From Dillenia suffruticosa (Eukaryota; Streptophyta; Magnoliopsida; Dilleniales; Dilleniaceae), in assembly GCA_033439265.1 (NCBI GenBank), contig JAVTVX010000026.1, forward strand, positions 9,611,001 to 9,675,000: DNA of 64,000 bases, read 5' to 3'. Both the position numbers and the translations under genes were made by a program. Positions 26,250-39,053 of this stretch are shown here, piece after piece; positions within the stretch are counted from its first letter, which is position 1, and each line of letters begins with the position of its first letter. The notes below the pieces were generated by a model. The model saw only the letters and a program-made list of their open reading frames with translations. It searched no databases and was not told the DNA's origin.

Positions 26250-27340
26250 TCACACTAGTAAATCAATTGCAATCTAGCTAGAGATATAGGTTCTGCTGAT
26301 TGGATACTATTTCTTCTTGGTCTATATCGGACTTTAAAACTTGCTTTGCTTTCCAAATCTGTTCCCTTCGGAACAGAAGAGTTCACCCCAAAAAAGGTTG
26401 AGACAAAACCAATACCGATATTGGATGCCTCTGCTTTTGGATACCCAACCGGACATTGATCCTTTGAATACCCAACCCTTCCACAACCAAAACAGATCAG
26501 ATGTAAACCTCGTATTCCACCGTGAGAAGTCACTTCTATATTTGGATGCTGGGGACCACGGATTTCGACAGATCAATTTCCACACATATGTGAACATACT
26601 TGCCTAAGCATTTGCCATGTTTATATCGATCTGAAGAGGACATTCCAGTTGTTTTCTGACTCTATATAGCATCTCCTTATTGAAAAGTTTGATTGGCAGT
26701 CTTGAAAGCCTTACCTAAACAGTTGCCTAGTGAATCTCGGTCTCTAATGGCACAAACCATGGCCATCACTTTATCTTGACCAAGTAGTGATCTTGGATGA
26801 CCTATGGTCCTCCAGTCATAGCCTAACAATAGTCAACCTTCTCTGATAGCTTCACAAGGTAAAAACATGTCCCATATCAATCAATTCCATCCTCGCCCTC
26901 CACTTTTCTCCACTTTTCAAAGTGATAAGATATGATTTCTCAAAAAGTGATACCCTATGGTCTTGCTCCACAGTTTCACTATCATCGATGATTTCCATCG
27001 GTGCTGTAGAAGGCTTAACTATTCATCCAAAATATAAACTTGAGGAATTGACGAATCTTCATGGGCATCCTCAGTCTTCGCTTCATCTTTCTAAAACTTA
27101 TCAAAATCTAAAAGCATCCAATGAGTTTGTTGATCTATCTGGCTTGAGCAAAGAATCCTTGAGACTACGATGAAGCACCAACCAGTCCTCTCTATCATTT
27201 CCTTTGACTCTTTTAGTACTTCGGTGAAGGTGATCATCTTCCTCTAATGAGAGATCACACCATCTGCTAGTCTCACTGATGATAGAAGCCGACAGAATGT
27301 CAAGTGGCATGATTAACATGGCCATGCAACTAACGGTCAT
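26250..27340 (-). pseudogene. L1 ORF1 relic (nucleic-acid-binding, CCHC zinc knuckle)
   Basis: The 5' end encodes an acidic N-terminus with EEDDHLHRSTKRVK, typical of plant L1 ORF1. Its C-terminal part has the knuckle C-F-G-C-x4-(Y for H)-x4-C (CFGCGRVGYSKDQC); the usual GH is GY, so a zinc ligand is lost. Several frame breaks lie between the two ends. In live elements this protein packages LINE RNA. Confidence 0.72.
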
Positions 27341-27345
27341 ATGAA

Positions 27346-29159
27346 AAGAAAGTCAAAAGTCACTTGTGAGAGAGAGAGAGCAAAATCAAAGTGCCGTTGG
27401 TAGGATTCCGAGAGAAAGAGAAGAAAAGAGATATAATGATGAGTGATGAATTACATATAATAATTTCTCATAACTTTTTAGTTAATTAATGTAAGAGTTT
27501 ATAAGATGAAAACTACAAGAAAATTAATTGTCAGTATTTGAATACTAGGTTGACAATATGCAAATTGGTTAAACTATAGAGAGTTTTATGCAATTTACTA
27601 TTTAAGAATCATAAAGAAGGAGAATTTTTAATGTAAGTAATTTTTCCTTTTTCTTTCTCTCTCACTCAATCTTTTTTTCCTCCTGAAATTGAATTTACGG
27701 TGTCAAAGTCAAAAAAGGGAGAAATTGCAAACACTTAATATTTTATTTTATTCACAGGGCGGTCATCAGAGGGCTATCAAATATAAAAATATTTAGAATA
27801 TTTTTTTTGTGTGGTTTCTAGATATATTAAATCAAAATATTCTCTTGTATAACCTAAATTGTAATCCCATAAACCATGGTTATTAAATTTGGACCAACTC
27901 ACCGATCAGACTACGTTAACTCTCAACACACACATTCTATGGGTCAGTTCATAAATTAAACAATTTATGTAGTCAACCCATACAAATCCATGAGCAATAG
28001 GAAGTTAGTTCTCAACCTGTGTGACTCACGATTTTTTATAAAAATATACATAGTTGTTATAACTCTTCTTAGTTTTGATATTGGCTTTTGTCATATTTGA
28101 AAAACTTCCCCCTCTCTCTCTTTTCTTATATTACTAATTAAAGAGCGAAAGACTTTTGCTCTTAATAAAATCAAAGTTATTGTCCCAAAAAAAAAAATTA
28201 CCTTTCCAATGGCACTATTTGGTCAAAATGACACCCTTCCATTCAAAAAATAGAGAGTTTCGAAAAAATTAAAAACTTTTTTACGAATTCCAAAAACTCA
28301 TAAAGAAAAGAAATTATATCATTTAAACAATCATTTAATGATGCTATTACCCTATTTCTCAAAACAAAAAAAAATATTTAAAGCAAACGTTCTATCGTAC
28401 TCGCTCTGGCTTCTCTTCTCGTTCCCCATATAAGTTAAAACACTTTGTATGTAGCATAATTTTATTTATAGACATTTATTTTAAAATTGAGTAATTTTGT
28501 TTGAAGAACCAATTGCTAACAATCTAGAGGGAGATGGATATGTTGTTTTCTGCAATTTTAGGTTTTTGGGGTTTTGTATGAAGATTGAGGAGAAAGTAAA
28601 AAAAAAAAAATTTGACATACAAGATTTATAGTAGTTCCACCCTACTCGGTGTATATTCACTCCCAGATTTCATTTGAACTTTCAAATACACTATTTTTAA
28701 AAAAATAGTACACAATTAATTTACCTAAGTATTAGTTAAACTTTATAGTATTTCACTCGAACACCTCTCACTAACTTTGTACAGGAGTTAGCAAACCTAA
28801 ATTTCTTGTGTTCCACTCAACACTCAACGTCTAGATCAAAAGAACCCTTTCTTTTGATTTTTTACATAGATTTGAAAGTGAAACAAGATGTACAATGAAT
28901 AAAGTTGACTTCTGATGAGTTGAAGTCCAGAAAATTATACAACACAGAAAGAAAGAAAATTAAGCTTACAAGAAGTTCACAGATCGCTATAGCTCAATAA
29001 ATGTTCAAAAAGATTGTCCTTCTTCTTTCGAGTGTTGTATTTAAACTTGTGAAATCAAAAGAGTTGTTGAGCTTCAATTAATGCTCTAGAGATAGTTGTT
29101 GAAGGTTGTTGAACCTCATTTATTGTTTAAACAATTTTTAAAAACAAATAGCCATTACT
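27346..29159. other. Intergenic, no recognised feature
   Basis: AT-rich DNA with a short (GA)n at 27369-27381 and simple A/T runs. No coding or structural feature that I can support. Confidence 0.5.
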
Positions 29160-30300
29160 TACATTGAGTCGACTCATTCTTTTCTCAAGTTAATTGAGAT
29201 TTGAATTCTAAAGAGTTTTGGCTAGTACAAGTCGACTCCATATTCATGACAAGTCAACTTATGCTCTATTCTATCTAAATATTTTTTGTTTTACTGCTCA
29301 AACAGGCAACTTGTTCTCTCTTTAGGTCTATTTCTACTTATCAGTATTTAAATATTTTCATATTGTGATTTGTGCAACTCAACTTATTTTTATTTTAAGT
29401 CAATTTGAGTAATTATTGTATATAGCTCAGATTGATTTAGGTTGATCGGCTTTTCTCTCTAGTTAACTTGTGGTTGAATCCTGTAATATTTAGGCTTGTG
29501 CATATTGACTCATGCTTTAGTTTGATCGACCTGGTGTAAACTTCACTAGCAAATTTTTCATTATGGCTCATACGAATTGACTTGTTGATTCTTGTAGTCG
29601 ACTAGTGAAGGTCTTCTATGAAACTTATGTAATATGCATGTCGACTTGAGCAATGATTAAGTCGACTTGTGCTTAATGTCTTTTGAGATTTTTCATTATG
29701 ATGCACATGAGTAGATCGACTCCTTGTTGTGTCTAGGTCCACTTGATGTCAGTGACACAAAATATGCTATGCAAGTCGACTTGTAATATGTGTATGTTGA
29801 CTTGACCTAGTGTTTGACTTAAGTTTTAGGTTCTGGATTGTGTCATAGCTTGTATCTTGTCCTTGGCTTGTGGCCTAACTTAAAGTGTTCTACAAATTTT
29901 TTTAAGTATTGAAGTGGCAGGTCAACTTGGACTATATCAGGTTGTTTTGACCATTAATCTTTTGAGTTTTTAACCATTAAAAATTCAAATTTGTGACTTC
30001 TTTAATATTTTTATACGACAAGTCAACTCATACTTTAGATAAATCGACTTTTTCTTTAAACTCATATTTAATATTTTCACAAATTATTTTCTAAGTCAAC
30101 ATGTTTTTTAAATAAGTCGACTTCACTAACCTGCTGTTTAAATTTAATAAGCTTATAACTGTTGGCAAGTCAACTTGGTTCATATTCAAGTCAATTTGAC
30201 TAACTTTCTATTTTAATTTAAAGGTTGATCTACACTTAACAATTCGACTTACTTCATGGACAAGTCAACTTGCTCAAGTGTGTAACTAAGTTAACTAATT
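29160..30300. repeat. Cluster of GTCGAC palindromes (AAGTCGACTT-type motif)
   Basis: Seven exact GTCGAC sites at 29168, 29231, 29597, 29640, 29661, 29775 and 30116. Many one-base variants (GTCAAC, ATCGAC, TTCGAC) lie between, usually as (C)AAGTCRACTTG. Spacing is irregular, so it is not a simple tandem array. Composition alone predicts less than one GTCGAC in a stretch this long and AT-rich. No reading frame spans it. It may be part of an unrecognised LTR or satellite-like repeat. Confidence 0.75.
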
Positions 30301-30715
30301 TTAAACATTTTTTTAACTTATTTTAAATTCTTCCAAATTAATTTTTTGTCAATCTAACTACTTAGATCATCATCTAAGTTTTACTCATTATCAAAATATA
30401 TTTTGTCAATATTGTTTAATATTTAATATTTATATTTTATTTACCTTTTCTTCTTATTTGCTATTTTGAGATAATGAAAATGTGAATTTATAAATTTTTA
30501 ATCTTTATTATATATTTATATTACTTTTTACAAATTTTGTGATCGATATTTAATATTTAAAAAATCTAATTATATATATTTTTATATTTTAAAATAATAA
30601 AAAAATCAACAATTATACTAATGACCTAATGGCTTAACCAATTGAATCATAAATTTTTAAGTACATAGGTCAATATGTGATTCGGGTATAATAACTATGC
30701 AATAAACAATGTATT

Positions 30716-30754
<39 letters not shown>

Positions 30755-31700
30755 TTTTTTTTTATTTTAACAAGTGGTATCTGACTAGAGTTTTGCAATA
30801 GTTTTGGAAATGGAGAAATATGATTTAACAGAGTCAACCTCTCCATAAGCGATTCTACAGTATTCGAATTGAATTAATCAAATAAAGTTCATATACCGAT
30901 TGATAATAAATAATTCACTTAAAAAAAATATCTAACATCAAGGATTTCAATGAAAGAGTTAATTTTGCCTTCACTGCAACAAGATCTCTCTTTGTGAGCT
31001 ACATGAACCTCAGTATAAAGTGACTTCCTTACTTATCTTGGTGATTATCATTATTATTGTTGAAGAATTAAGTATGAGAAATGATATAAAATATAAAATT
31101 CTAAATTAATTTGTTATTTCAATTAAACTATTATAATAAATTGAACTTATATAAAAATCCATTATTATAAATATAAAAATTACAAAAATTAAAAAAATAA
31201 ATATTTTTAAAATAAAATTAATTACTAATTTATTTTGATATAAAATATTTCTAATATCATCTCTTAAAATTGATGTGATATGATAAAAATCACGTTGAAA
31301 ACTATAATAATCGTTGATGTATATACAAGTCTGTTTGTAAGTAAAAAAAAAAAAAGACAAACAAACAAACAAAAAAGAATAAAAGAACATCCTTTTAAAC
31401 CTATAAAGAATATAAAATAGGTTTATGATGATATTTGACTTAATAACAGAAACTTTCCTTATTCTCGTAACATTTCAACTCTTTTATAATCATTTGATAA
31501 TGAAGTAAATCACTAACAAATTTAAATCTTTCTTAATCCACTAAAACTTTAATTCTCTTGAACTCTCGTAAAGGAAGGAAATTTTTTAAAAATCTTAAAT
31601 CTTCCTTAATCTTGAGAGATTCTAATTTTTTTAAAAATTTTTTGAACACAATAACTGTTATTTCGAAAGATTTCATACAAAAGGAATGTAAAGTTTTCTA
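30301..31700. other. AT-rich spacer
   Basis: Contains an (AT)n microsatellite at about 30723-30751 and otherwise A/T-rich DNA with no supported gene. Confidence 0.5.
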
Positions 31701-31859
31701 CACCCCTTAAAAGACTATATACATAGAGAAAAGGTAAACCATCGGGGCACTTCTACATACTTACAAGAGGGAATCCAATATTCTCTCTCTACACATATCA
31801 CAAAGAAGCAATTTAGTTCTTCACAGAGGACACGAATACAGCTACACAACTACACTCTC

Positions 31860-32410
31860 AACCCACAATGAGAGAGGTATGGCTTCATACCCAATTGTAC
31901 ACTATTAGAGATACAATTTCATATTTCATTATGTACATCGTCTAAGATATGACTTCATACTCAATTAAACTCACATAATACGTTTATCATCTCTTTCTGC
32001 ATACATACATCACACATAGTGGTCATATTCATGGTTCTCTGCACACAATACATACGGGATGAATTCTATACACATAACACAAGGCCGTATTCGGGGCTCA
32101 TCGATCTTTCTTTTATCATTTTATTTGACTTAAGCATTGGAGTCCCTCCACGGGGCCAACTCCAGTAGGGTTTTTGTAGGTTTCTCCATTGATGACGACC
32201 CAGCTGATGCACCAGCACCGATTAACTCTACATATCACACACAGAGGTAACAAATGGTTGTAGTTCAGACTCTCTCAATTTTTTCTCTTTCTTTCACTAT
32301 TTTGTCTGAGTTGAGTATCGGAGTCCCCCCGTCAAGTTAGCACCGGCCGGGTTCTTGCAGGTCCCCCATCCAAGAGGATCCGACAAACACATCAACACAG
32401 GCCCCCCGTG
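31860..32410. repeat. LTR-like sequence with internal duplications
   Basis: Two diverged copies with a period of about 180 bp (about 32105-32215 and 32285-32400) share the order TTTGACTTAAGCATTGGAGTCC / TTGAGTATCGGAGTCCCCC, GGGTTYTTGYAGGT and an A/C-rich end. A shorter repeat (RTATGRCTTCATACYCAATT, period about 80 bp) lies at 31876-31985. The GAGYATCGGAGTCC-type block recalls plant Ty3/gypsy LTRs, but I could not delimit TG..CA ends. Confidence 0.55.
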
Positions 32411-35400
32411 AAAGTTGCAAGAACAATTGTCTGTGGAATCAAAAATTGGCTCTAGCAGTTTCAAAGAGATAAACTAAAAGAAAAAGGAGGGATGAAGAGG
32501 CTTGATCTATGAAAATCTAATTACCTCAATGCTTAGTTAGTCCGATAGTTAGGTATTGGTACTCTTTTAATAAAATTTTGAATTCTAGTTTTACATATGA
32601 TAAAAATATGTGTTAGAAGAGTTTCACGCCTTAAAAATCTAAATGTCTTAAACCAAAATTAGTTTGATTTAATATAATTATCGAATATCAGTGATTTATT
32701 AAAAAAAAAAAAAAGAAGATCTAATTGCAAAAAATTTGCAAACACTCCAACAATAGACCTGGTAAATGTGATAGTGAAACGTATATAAAAACAAAGTTTT
32801 AGAGAATTTTAATAAAAACAATGATAAGAAAATCACAAAAGAAAAAACCACCAAAATTAGTCGCTTTGTTATCATTTAAGAGAATTTAAGTTTGGAAAAC
32901 AATATAAGATATGATACTCAAATTATCCATTATTTTAATTAAACTATTACAATAAATTGTTTTTACATAAAAAAATTTATTATTATAAATATGAAAAAAT
33001 AAAATAAAAAATAAAATATTTTAAAAATGAAATCAATTAATAATTTATTATAATACATAATATTCTTGATAACTATCTCTTTGGTGATACTTTGCAATAA
33101 CCTTCATTTTACGGGGAGAAGCTGATCACATCCATATGAGTAGCAACCCATGTTGAACGATCACAGCCTCCTGATAAGAATCATGCCTCGAATCCTGAGA
33201 CAAGACTCTTACGAGTTTATAGAATCAGAATCAAGGCCAATAGCTTAATTAACTTCTACAAAACTTGCCTTTTGGCTTAAGGTATTACGGTGGGATGATT
33301 ACATGGGATACTTGGCCTCAGTTGCTAGATTCATCTCTGTTCGATCCTTGGTGGTTGTCACCCCCATCAAAAGTGTCACCTTTTCAAAAATAAATCCCAA
33401 ATTTGTTAAAGTTACTATAGAATCTTACTTTGATATTACTTGTTAAAATAATAAAAATAATAATATTTTATATGAAGAAATAATAATAGTTTATTGCGTC
33501 ACATTTTGCCTTCTACAAAAGGGACTATATATACAAGAGAAAATAAGGTTTTAGGCCTATATAAAAAAGCACAACTTATATTTCAATTTAGGATATTTAA
33601 GATTATACAATGAAATATTCTAAATATTTTTATACATGAAAATGGTTACATATATCCATTTAATGCACTAAATTTGTAATTTTTGTTGAACATGGGACTA
33701 AATTGAAATTTAGAAAAAAAAATTAGGATTACAAATAAGATTTTTAATTACTTATGCATATATGGTACATAAATTAATAATTTTTTTTTTTTTTAATAAA
33801 GAAAAGGGAGTACGAGTAATCTGAAGAAGCGGGCCCCTACCTCCATACTCACCGGTGTTGTAATAAATTTTCAATTTGCCATACTCTCTGTCCCTCCCCA
33901 TTCATTGCCTTCATTTTTCCAAGTGTGACGATCAAAGTTATTGTTTGAAGATTACCTGTTGCACCAATGTAAGAGGAACTAACTATTGACAGTCAATGAA
34001 ATTATATAATATGGCACACTTTTGTATAAGTAAAAGATTATAATCTTTTAAATTTAAATAATTTTAAATTAATTTAAACACTTTTTAAATAAAATGGAAG
34101 ATAAAATTAAACATGTTGAAATGGATTGATACCTTAAATTCGATATATTTAATTAATTGTTTTACATTATTCTTACCTAGACTATTCACAAAATAAAAAA
34201 TAAAAAATAAAAAGCATTGTCTCTTAAACCAAAATTTTTTTGCAAAATAATAAAAACCTATGTCGTAAAATAATCCCTAATAGAGAAAATCAAGAAAAGG
34301 GAAAAGGGATTCTTTATAGCATAACATCGGAGGCATAAATATGTCTTTAAGGAGACAGTCTAATTATTACAATTCTTTTCTCCCAATTCGATGATCTCGA
34401 ATTTAAATCTCATTTTCTTGGACTTGTAAAACTTTATAAAATAAAAGACATGGTTGTCCATTTATTGTTTGCGGGTGCATTTTTACACTGCTTCCTTTCA
34501 AATTTGACTAATACCAAATTTTAGTTTCCATTTGTTTTACTAATAATCATGACAAAGGCATCAAATGATGACAAGAATAATGATGTAGACTGCTATCTAC
34601 TGCATTAGCGTTATCCTGAGCCTATAATAAAATCAAATGTTTTTATTTGGTAGCACACTTGGGAAAAAAATTTATCTAGCCAATAATAATTAATAAAACT
34701 CTTTTTTTATTAAAAAATTATCAAAAATATCAATTGTTTATTAATAGAAAGTCTGTGAATTCAAGGTTATAAAATGAAGGGTATCACTCTCTTATAAGGT
34801 TCACTGAGTAATTTAAATTCAGGATTAGAATTTGAATCCACTCTTATAACAGAAATTATCAAATACCACAAACCTGAAATTATGCATCATTTAAAAAGTA
34901 AATAATGTTCTTTATGTCATTTCATTAACTTTTTTGATTGAAGATTGGCATTCAGAAACAAAAATGTGCACTTTTTGAACAAGATTCATTTTTTCATCGT
35001 ATAACATTTGACTACACAAATATTACACCAAAGATAATTAAAAAAAAAAAAATAGAAGAAATTGTTAGCACAAAAAATTTTAGATAAGTGCAAAACAATA
35101 GAACTACATTTTCAAATACAAGGATATCCATATCTCTTTCAAAACTATTTAAAATATTAAAGAGATTTGTGAGAGAGATCTCTGCATCAAATTTGTTAAT
35201 TTCCATATCTTCCAACCCTTTTAGCTTCTCTAAATATTTCTAATAAATTTTGGAGCACATAAAGCAAATTTGCTTTCTTGTAAATAAATTTTTGATACAC
35301 CAAATGTCAAAAAGGGCAATTTAGTCATTTCAAGCCCACTAATTAACCTTGGCAACTTCGATAGTTTTCCTTGTATCTTTCCACCAAACACAAGAAAAAG

Positions 35401-35470
35401 ACATATTTGACCCCCTCTTCAATAATTTAATAAATTAATATAAATAATTTCGGTAAAGAGCACACACCGC
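32411..35470. other. AT-rich intergenic region upstream of the PLATZ gene
   Basis: No gene or repeat family recognised. It holds poly(A) and poly(T) runs (for example 33780-33794) only. Confidence 0.5.
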
Positions 35471-35997
35471 CCACCGCCTCCATTTCCATAAAAAACGGGT
35501 TTGGTGTTTTTCTCTTTTCAAAACATTTCCGATAATTAAGGTCAAATTGGCGGGAAAAGACACCATGTTTGCTGTAGATCGTGTCATCCATTAAGAGTCA
35601 CTTCCGCTGTAAAATCGTACGGCGCTCCGTGTCCAATAATGACATGTATTTAATCTCAGCCGTCCTTCGGGTTGTCTAGATCGAACGGCTAAAAAGTTGT
35701 GGGATTCCCGCCTCCTGTTCTGTCATAGAGTAGAGGGTTGGACACTGGACAGCATAAGAAAGAAGAGCAAGAGCTGATTGACGGCTTTTTCTATTTTTTT
35801 TTCTTTTCAATTTTGCACTTTCCATAAGAATCCCATTAAGAAAATTCCGATATTATTTTCTTAAATATTCACTTTGTCTAATAAAAAACTTTCTTCACAG
35901 AAACAAAAATCCAAATTCATAATTCTTCTCTCTCTCTCTCTCTCTCTCTCTGCTTCTTCTTTTCGTTGCTTTTCGTTGAATTCTTCGGAATTCATCA
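35471..35997 (+). promoter_or_regulatory. Promoter and 5' UTR region of the PLATZ gene
   Basis: GC content rises relative to the upstream DNA. A (TC)n pyrimidine tract at 35927-35951 lies about 45 bp before the start codon, the usual place for such tracts in plant 5' UTRs. I could not fix a TATA box or transcription start. Confidence 0.45.
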
Positions 35998-37814
35998 ATG
36001 GTGAGTCATTTAATTTTCACGAAATTATGGAGAAAAGATTCTACTTTTGTTTGGAAGATCCAAAGTTTGATTCTTGTAAACGATGATGCAGGTGATAAAG
36101 AACTGGCTAAGGACGCTACTCGAGACAGAATTCTTTGGGTCGTGTGAGGGACACGAGAATTTGAGGAAGAACGAAGTGAATGTATTGTGTATAGACTGCA
36201 ATCTCTCCTTTTGCAGACACTGTCTTGCTTCTTCGTCGTCGTCGCATGAAAGTCATCGTCGTTTGCAGATCTGCAAATATGTCTACCGAGATGTCGTTCG
36301 TCTTCACGACATTCAAAAACTCCTTAATTGTTCCAAAATTCAGGTCTTCCTTAATTTTCACCACTTTCTCTGTCTTCTCTTTCATGAATTTCTTTTTTTT
36401 TTTTTCTTTTAATAATTTTCTTTAAATTTGACCGAGCTGTCCTGTTCTTCTCCACTTGTTGTTCCTCCAATTTAGTTGAATTTTCAAGAAAACAACCATC
36501 TTTTTTATTTATTCTTTTGAAACATGTGGGATTTGGTTTGGATTTGAAATTTTGGTTATGGATTTCATTTGTTAATTCTTCAATTTGATTTCATTTGCTT
36601 GTTGACATTTTGTCCTTTTTCATGCGTTGCATTAAATTCTTGTCGCATTTTTGTTTTAATCTTTCTTATCCTTACTGTGTCTTTAAGAGAGAATTTGGAA
36701 TTAGGTTAACATTGGTTTTGTTCAAATTTCCAAGAGCAATTAGGGCATTGAATGCCCAATTCACGCCCTTTCGCCTTTCATTAATTCTCATCTGTCTTGT
36801 TCTCGATGTTGTTTGTTTCATTGAATATCTATCGTATTTGGATTCACACTACAAGTCCAACCATTAATAAAATTCTTTTTCTATGCCTATGTTTCTTGAT
36901 CCAGATTGATTTGAAATTCGAATGGACTTTGTGCTGATTTGGGGGATTTTAAAATTGTGATCATGCCTTTTTCTTAGAATAAGTAGTATGATGAATTTGG
37001 AATTAATGTCTTCAATATCTTGTATATGTTGCAACTAATTAAGATGTTTTTCTCTTGCGAACTGAGAAAAAGAAAAAAAGGAAAAAAGGCGAAGCCTTTG
37101 ATAATTTTAAGTTTTGAATTTTTGTGTTCATGTCTTCGACTTTTTACGAATTATTGACCAACAAAATGTGGGAATTTGATTAGACCTACAAAATCAATGG
37201 GGAGAAAGCATTGCATCTGAATCCAAGACCTCAATCAAATTCAACAAAGCCAAAGGCAGGACCAGCTTGTGAAGCTTGTGGCAGGCACATTCAAGAACTT
37301 ACTAATCGCTTTTGCTCTATTGCATGCAAGGTACTCAACTTAACTCAAACAAACCCTTAAACCCAATTCAATCTAAATTGTGAATATCACATAGAATAAT
37401 TTCATTTTGGCCCATGACCCATGATTAAATTACTTTAATGATCAAGAAAATTGTGTCACATCACTCAATGTAGCGTCATTTTTCTATATATATATTTACT
37501 TAGTTCTTTAATTTATAACCAAGTCTTTGAGATTATTATGGACAATGTGGGCATGTGTTCAGTTTGGGGATGGTTCTAGAAACACTAAAGACCGGAATCC
37601 GTCCATGGTTAATTTCAAAGTACCGGAGTTTGATGACTTCATATTGAAGGAAAGTTGTAGCGATGAGGGGGAGGCAAGTGGGAGAGAAGAGCAGTCATCA
37701 ATATCCTTAGTAGATTCATTGGAGGAGTCCCCATTAGATTCAAACTCAGCATTGAAGCCAAAGAAAATTTTGAACAAGAGAAAGGGCGTTCCCAGGAGAT
37801 CTCCTTATATGTAG
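35998..37814 (+). CDS. PLATZ-family zinc-dependent DNA-binding protein
   Basis: Four coding exons: 35998-36000 (the ATG only), 36092-36343, 37184-37330, 37563-37814 (stop TAG). All are in phase and give 217 residues. Residues 19-56 form the PLATZ/B-box-like zinc finger C-x2-H-x11-C-x2-C-x4-C-x2-C-x7-H-x2-H, followed by LQICKYVYRDVVRLHDIQKL and TYKINGEKALHLNPRPQ. A second cysteine cluster is CEACGRHI..FCSIACK. The C-terminus is acidic and serine-rich, then basic (KPKKILNKRKGVPRR), plausibly a nuclear signal. PLATZ proteins bind A/T-rich DNA and mostly repress transcription. The motif order resembles the RITF1-type branch in Arabidopsis (family knowledge). Start choice: ATG at 35998 sits exactly before a strong GTGAGT donor. 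An in-frame ATGATG at 36083 inside intron 1 could serve if upstream splicing differs. No disruption was seen. Confidence 0.93.
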
Positions 37815-39052
37815 TGTATTGTTTCTCTGCCTTCTCGTTTTCTCTTTATTTTTTGTGTTGGGTTCATGTCATGGTACTTGAGCAATAAGATTACACCGCA
37901 CAGGTCTTTAGGAAAATGAATTTCTGCAAAGATGATGAAGAAAAATCACACCCCAAGTTGTCCCCTTTTTTGGGTTTTTAGCTGGGTTAGTTGGAGAGTG
38001 AACCCCACCTTTGTCTATACATGAGAACTGAAAAGACTATAGTGGTTTGTACAGCACAGGTGTGGTGGAGGCTTAAGTCATATTTTGGGGGCTCGGTCAA
38101 AAAAATCAAATTCTTTTTGTGTAACTATTTTGAAAAACGATTGATTTGATTCGATTTTGACTTTCCTTAAAATTAATTGGTGAATTGGGTATTTATTTGA
38201 TATAATTATTTAAGGATACGTTTTGGATGAATGAATCAGGATTTGATTGCCTATATGTAATATGGGGTCACAGTCTTGATGGGCATGTTGGGTACGAGTT
38301 GGTTTGCTTTATGAGTTTTACAGATTTTCTCTTGTTTTTTTAATCTTTATCTTTCGGCTGGGGCCGCCATGGATTGAGAGGTTTGTCCCAATGAATGTCG
38401 GATGAGCAGTGGAGTCCCATTTCGTCTGGTCTTTAGTGGTTGATTGGTTGGGCCCTTTGTGGCAACTATATTTTGTCAATGTTCTCATGTGAATGTGGCA
38501 GACAAAAAGGGGCCGCAAAAAAAAAAAAAAAAAAAAAAAAACTTTGAGAGAGAGAGAGAGAGCTTTAAACGGCGGAGCACCGCGAGAAGGGGTGGATCGA
38601 TGCATGCACGTTGCCAATGGATGAGGAGTTATCTTCTTGGGTGCATTTGCACAAATAAATGCTATTCACTGCCACTGCCAGGAAATACTTGTGATAATTG
38701 TTGTAAATTTTATTTCCTTCAATTTCATTTTCAATACAATAATTACATAAATTTTAATAAAAGTTAATGAATAACTTTAATTAACCATTTAAAATAACTC
38801 TTTTTCCTCTCTAAATATGTCATTTCAATAATTCTCTTTTTCACACTTTTCTCTTAGACAATTGTAATATTGGAAAAAAAAATAATTTATACTTTTTAAT
38901 TTTATAAAACATGTAACCAAAAAAAAATTATAAGAACTGAAAAAATACATTATCCTTTGCACTAGTTTTAATAATGTTATCATAATTTAGAATTATATTA
39001 TGTCTACCGAAATATATAGTTACTAAAATAATATGCATTCCTCTGACGTGAG
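37815..39052 (+). other. 3' flank of the PLATZ gene and intergenic DNA
   Basis: Non-coding. It contains an A-run of about 23 bases at 38517-38540 followed by (GA)n at 38546-38561, and otherwise AT-rich DNA. Confidence 0.45.
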
Positions 39053-39053
39053 A

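Larger units (their letters stand above)
20500..27345 (-). mobile_element. Decayed L1-type LINE, antisense, nearly full span
   Basis: Read on the minus strand from 27345 downward: ORF1 start region (RSTKRVKGNDREDW), DUF4283-like region, zinc knuckle LICFGCGRVGYSKDQCP near 26470; then ORF2 reverse transcriptase with KKGLRQGDHLSPYLFILVME near 24170-24240. After an interruption (22735-24165) come FGPLNQGQLSL, FFLVDDFLFIADA (FADD catalytic block, A changed to V) near 22620-22660, and MYMGVLITHGQ. Further on are an RNase H-like tract and a 3' end near 20500. Stops are frequent, so it is dead. The ends are approximate. Confidence 0.82.

Noticed and set aside
26341..26607. Plus-strand 88-residue frame
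   Set aside because: It is the complement of the L1 ORF1 zinc-knuckle region, which explains the sequence better on the minus strand.
29160..30300. CRISPR-like array
   Set aside because: The motifs are short, irregularly spaced palindromes in a plant genome. There are no uniform repeats or spacers.
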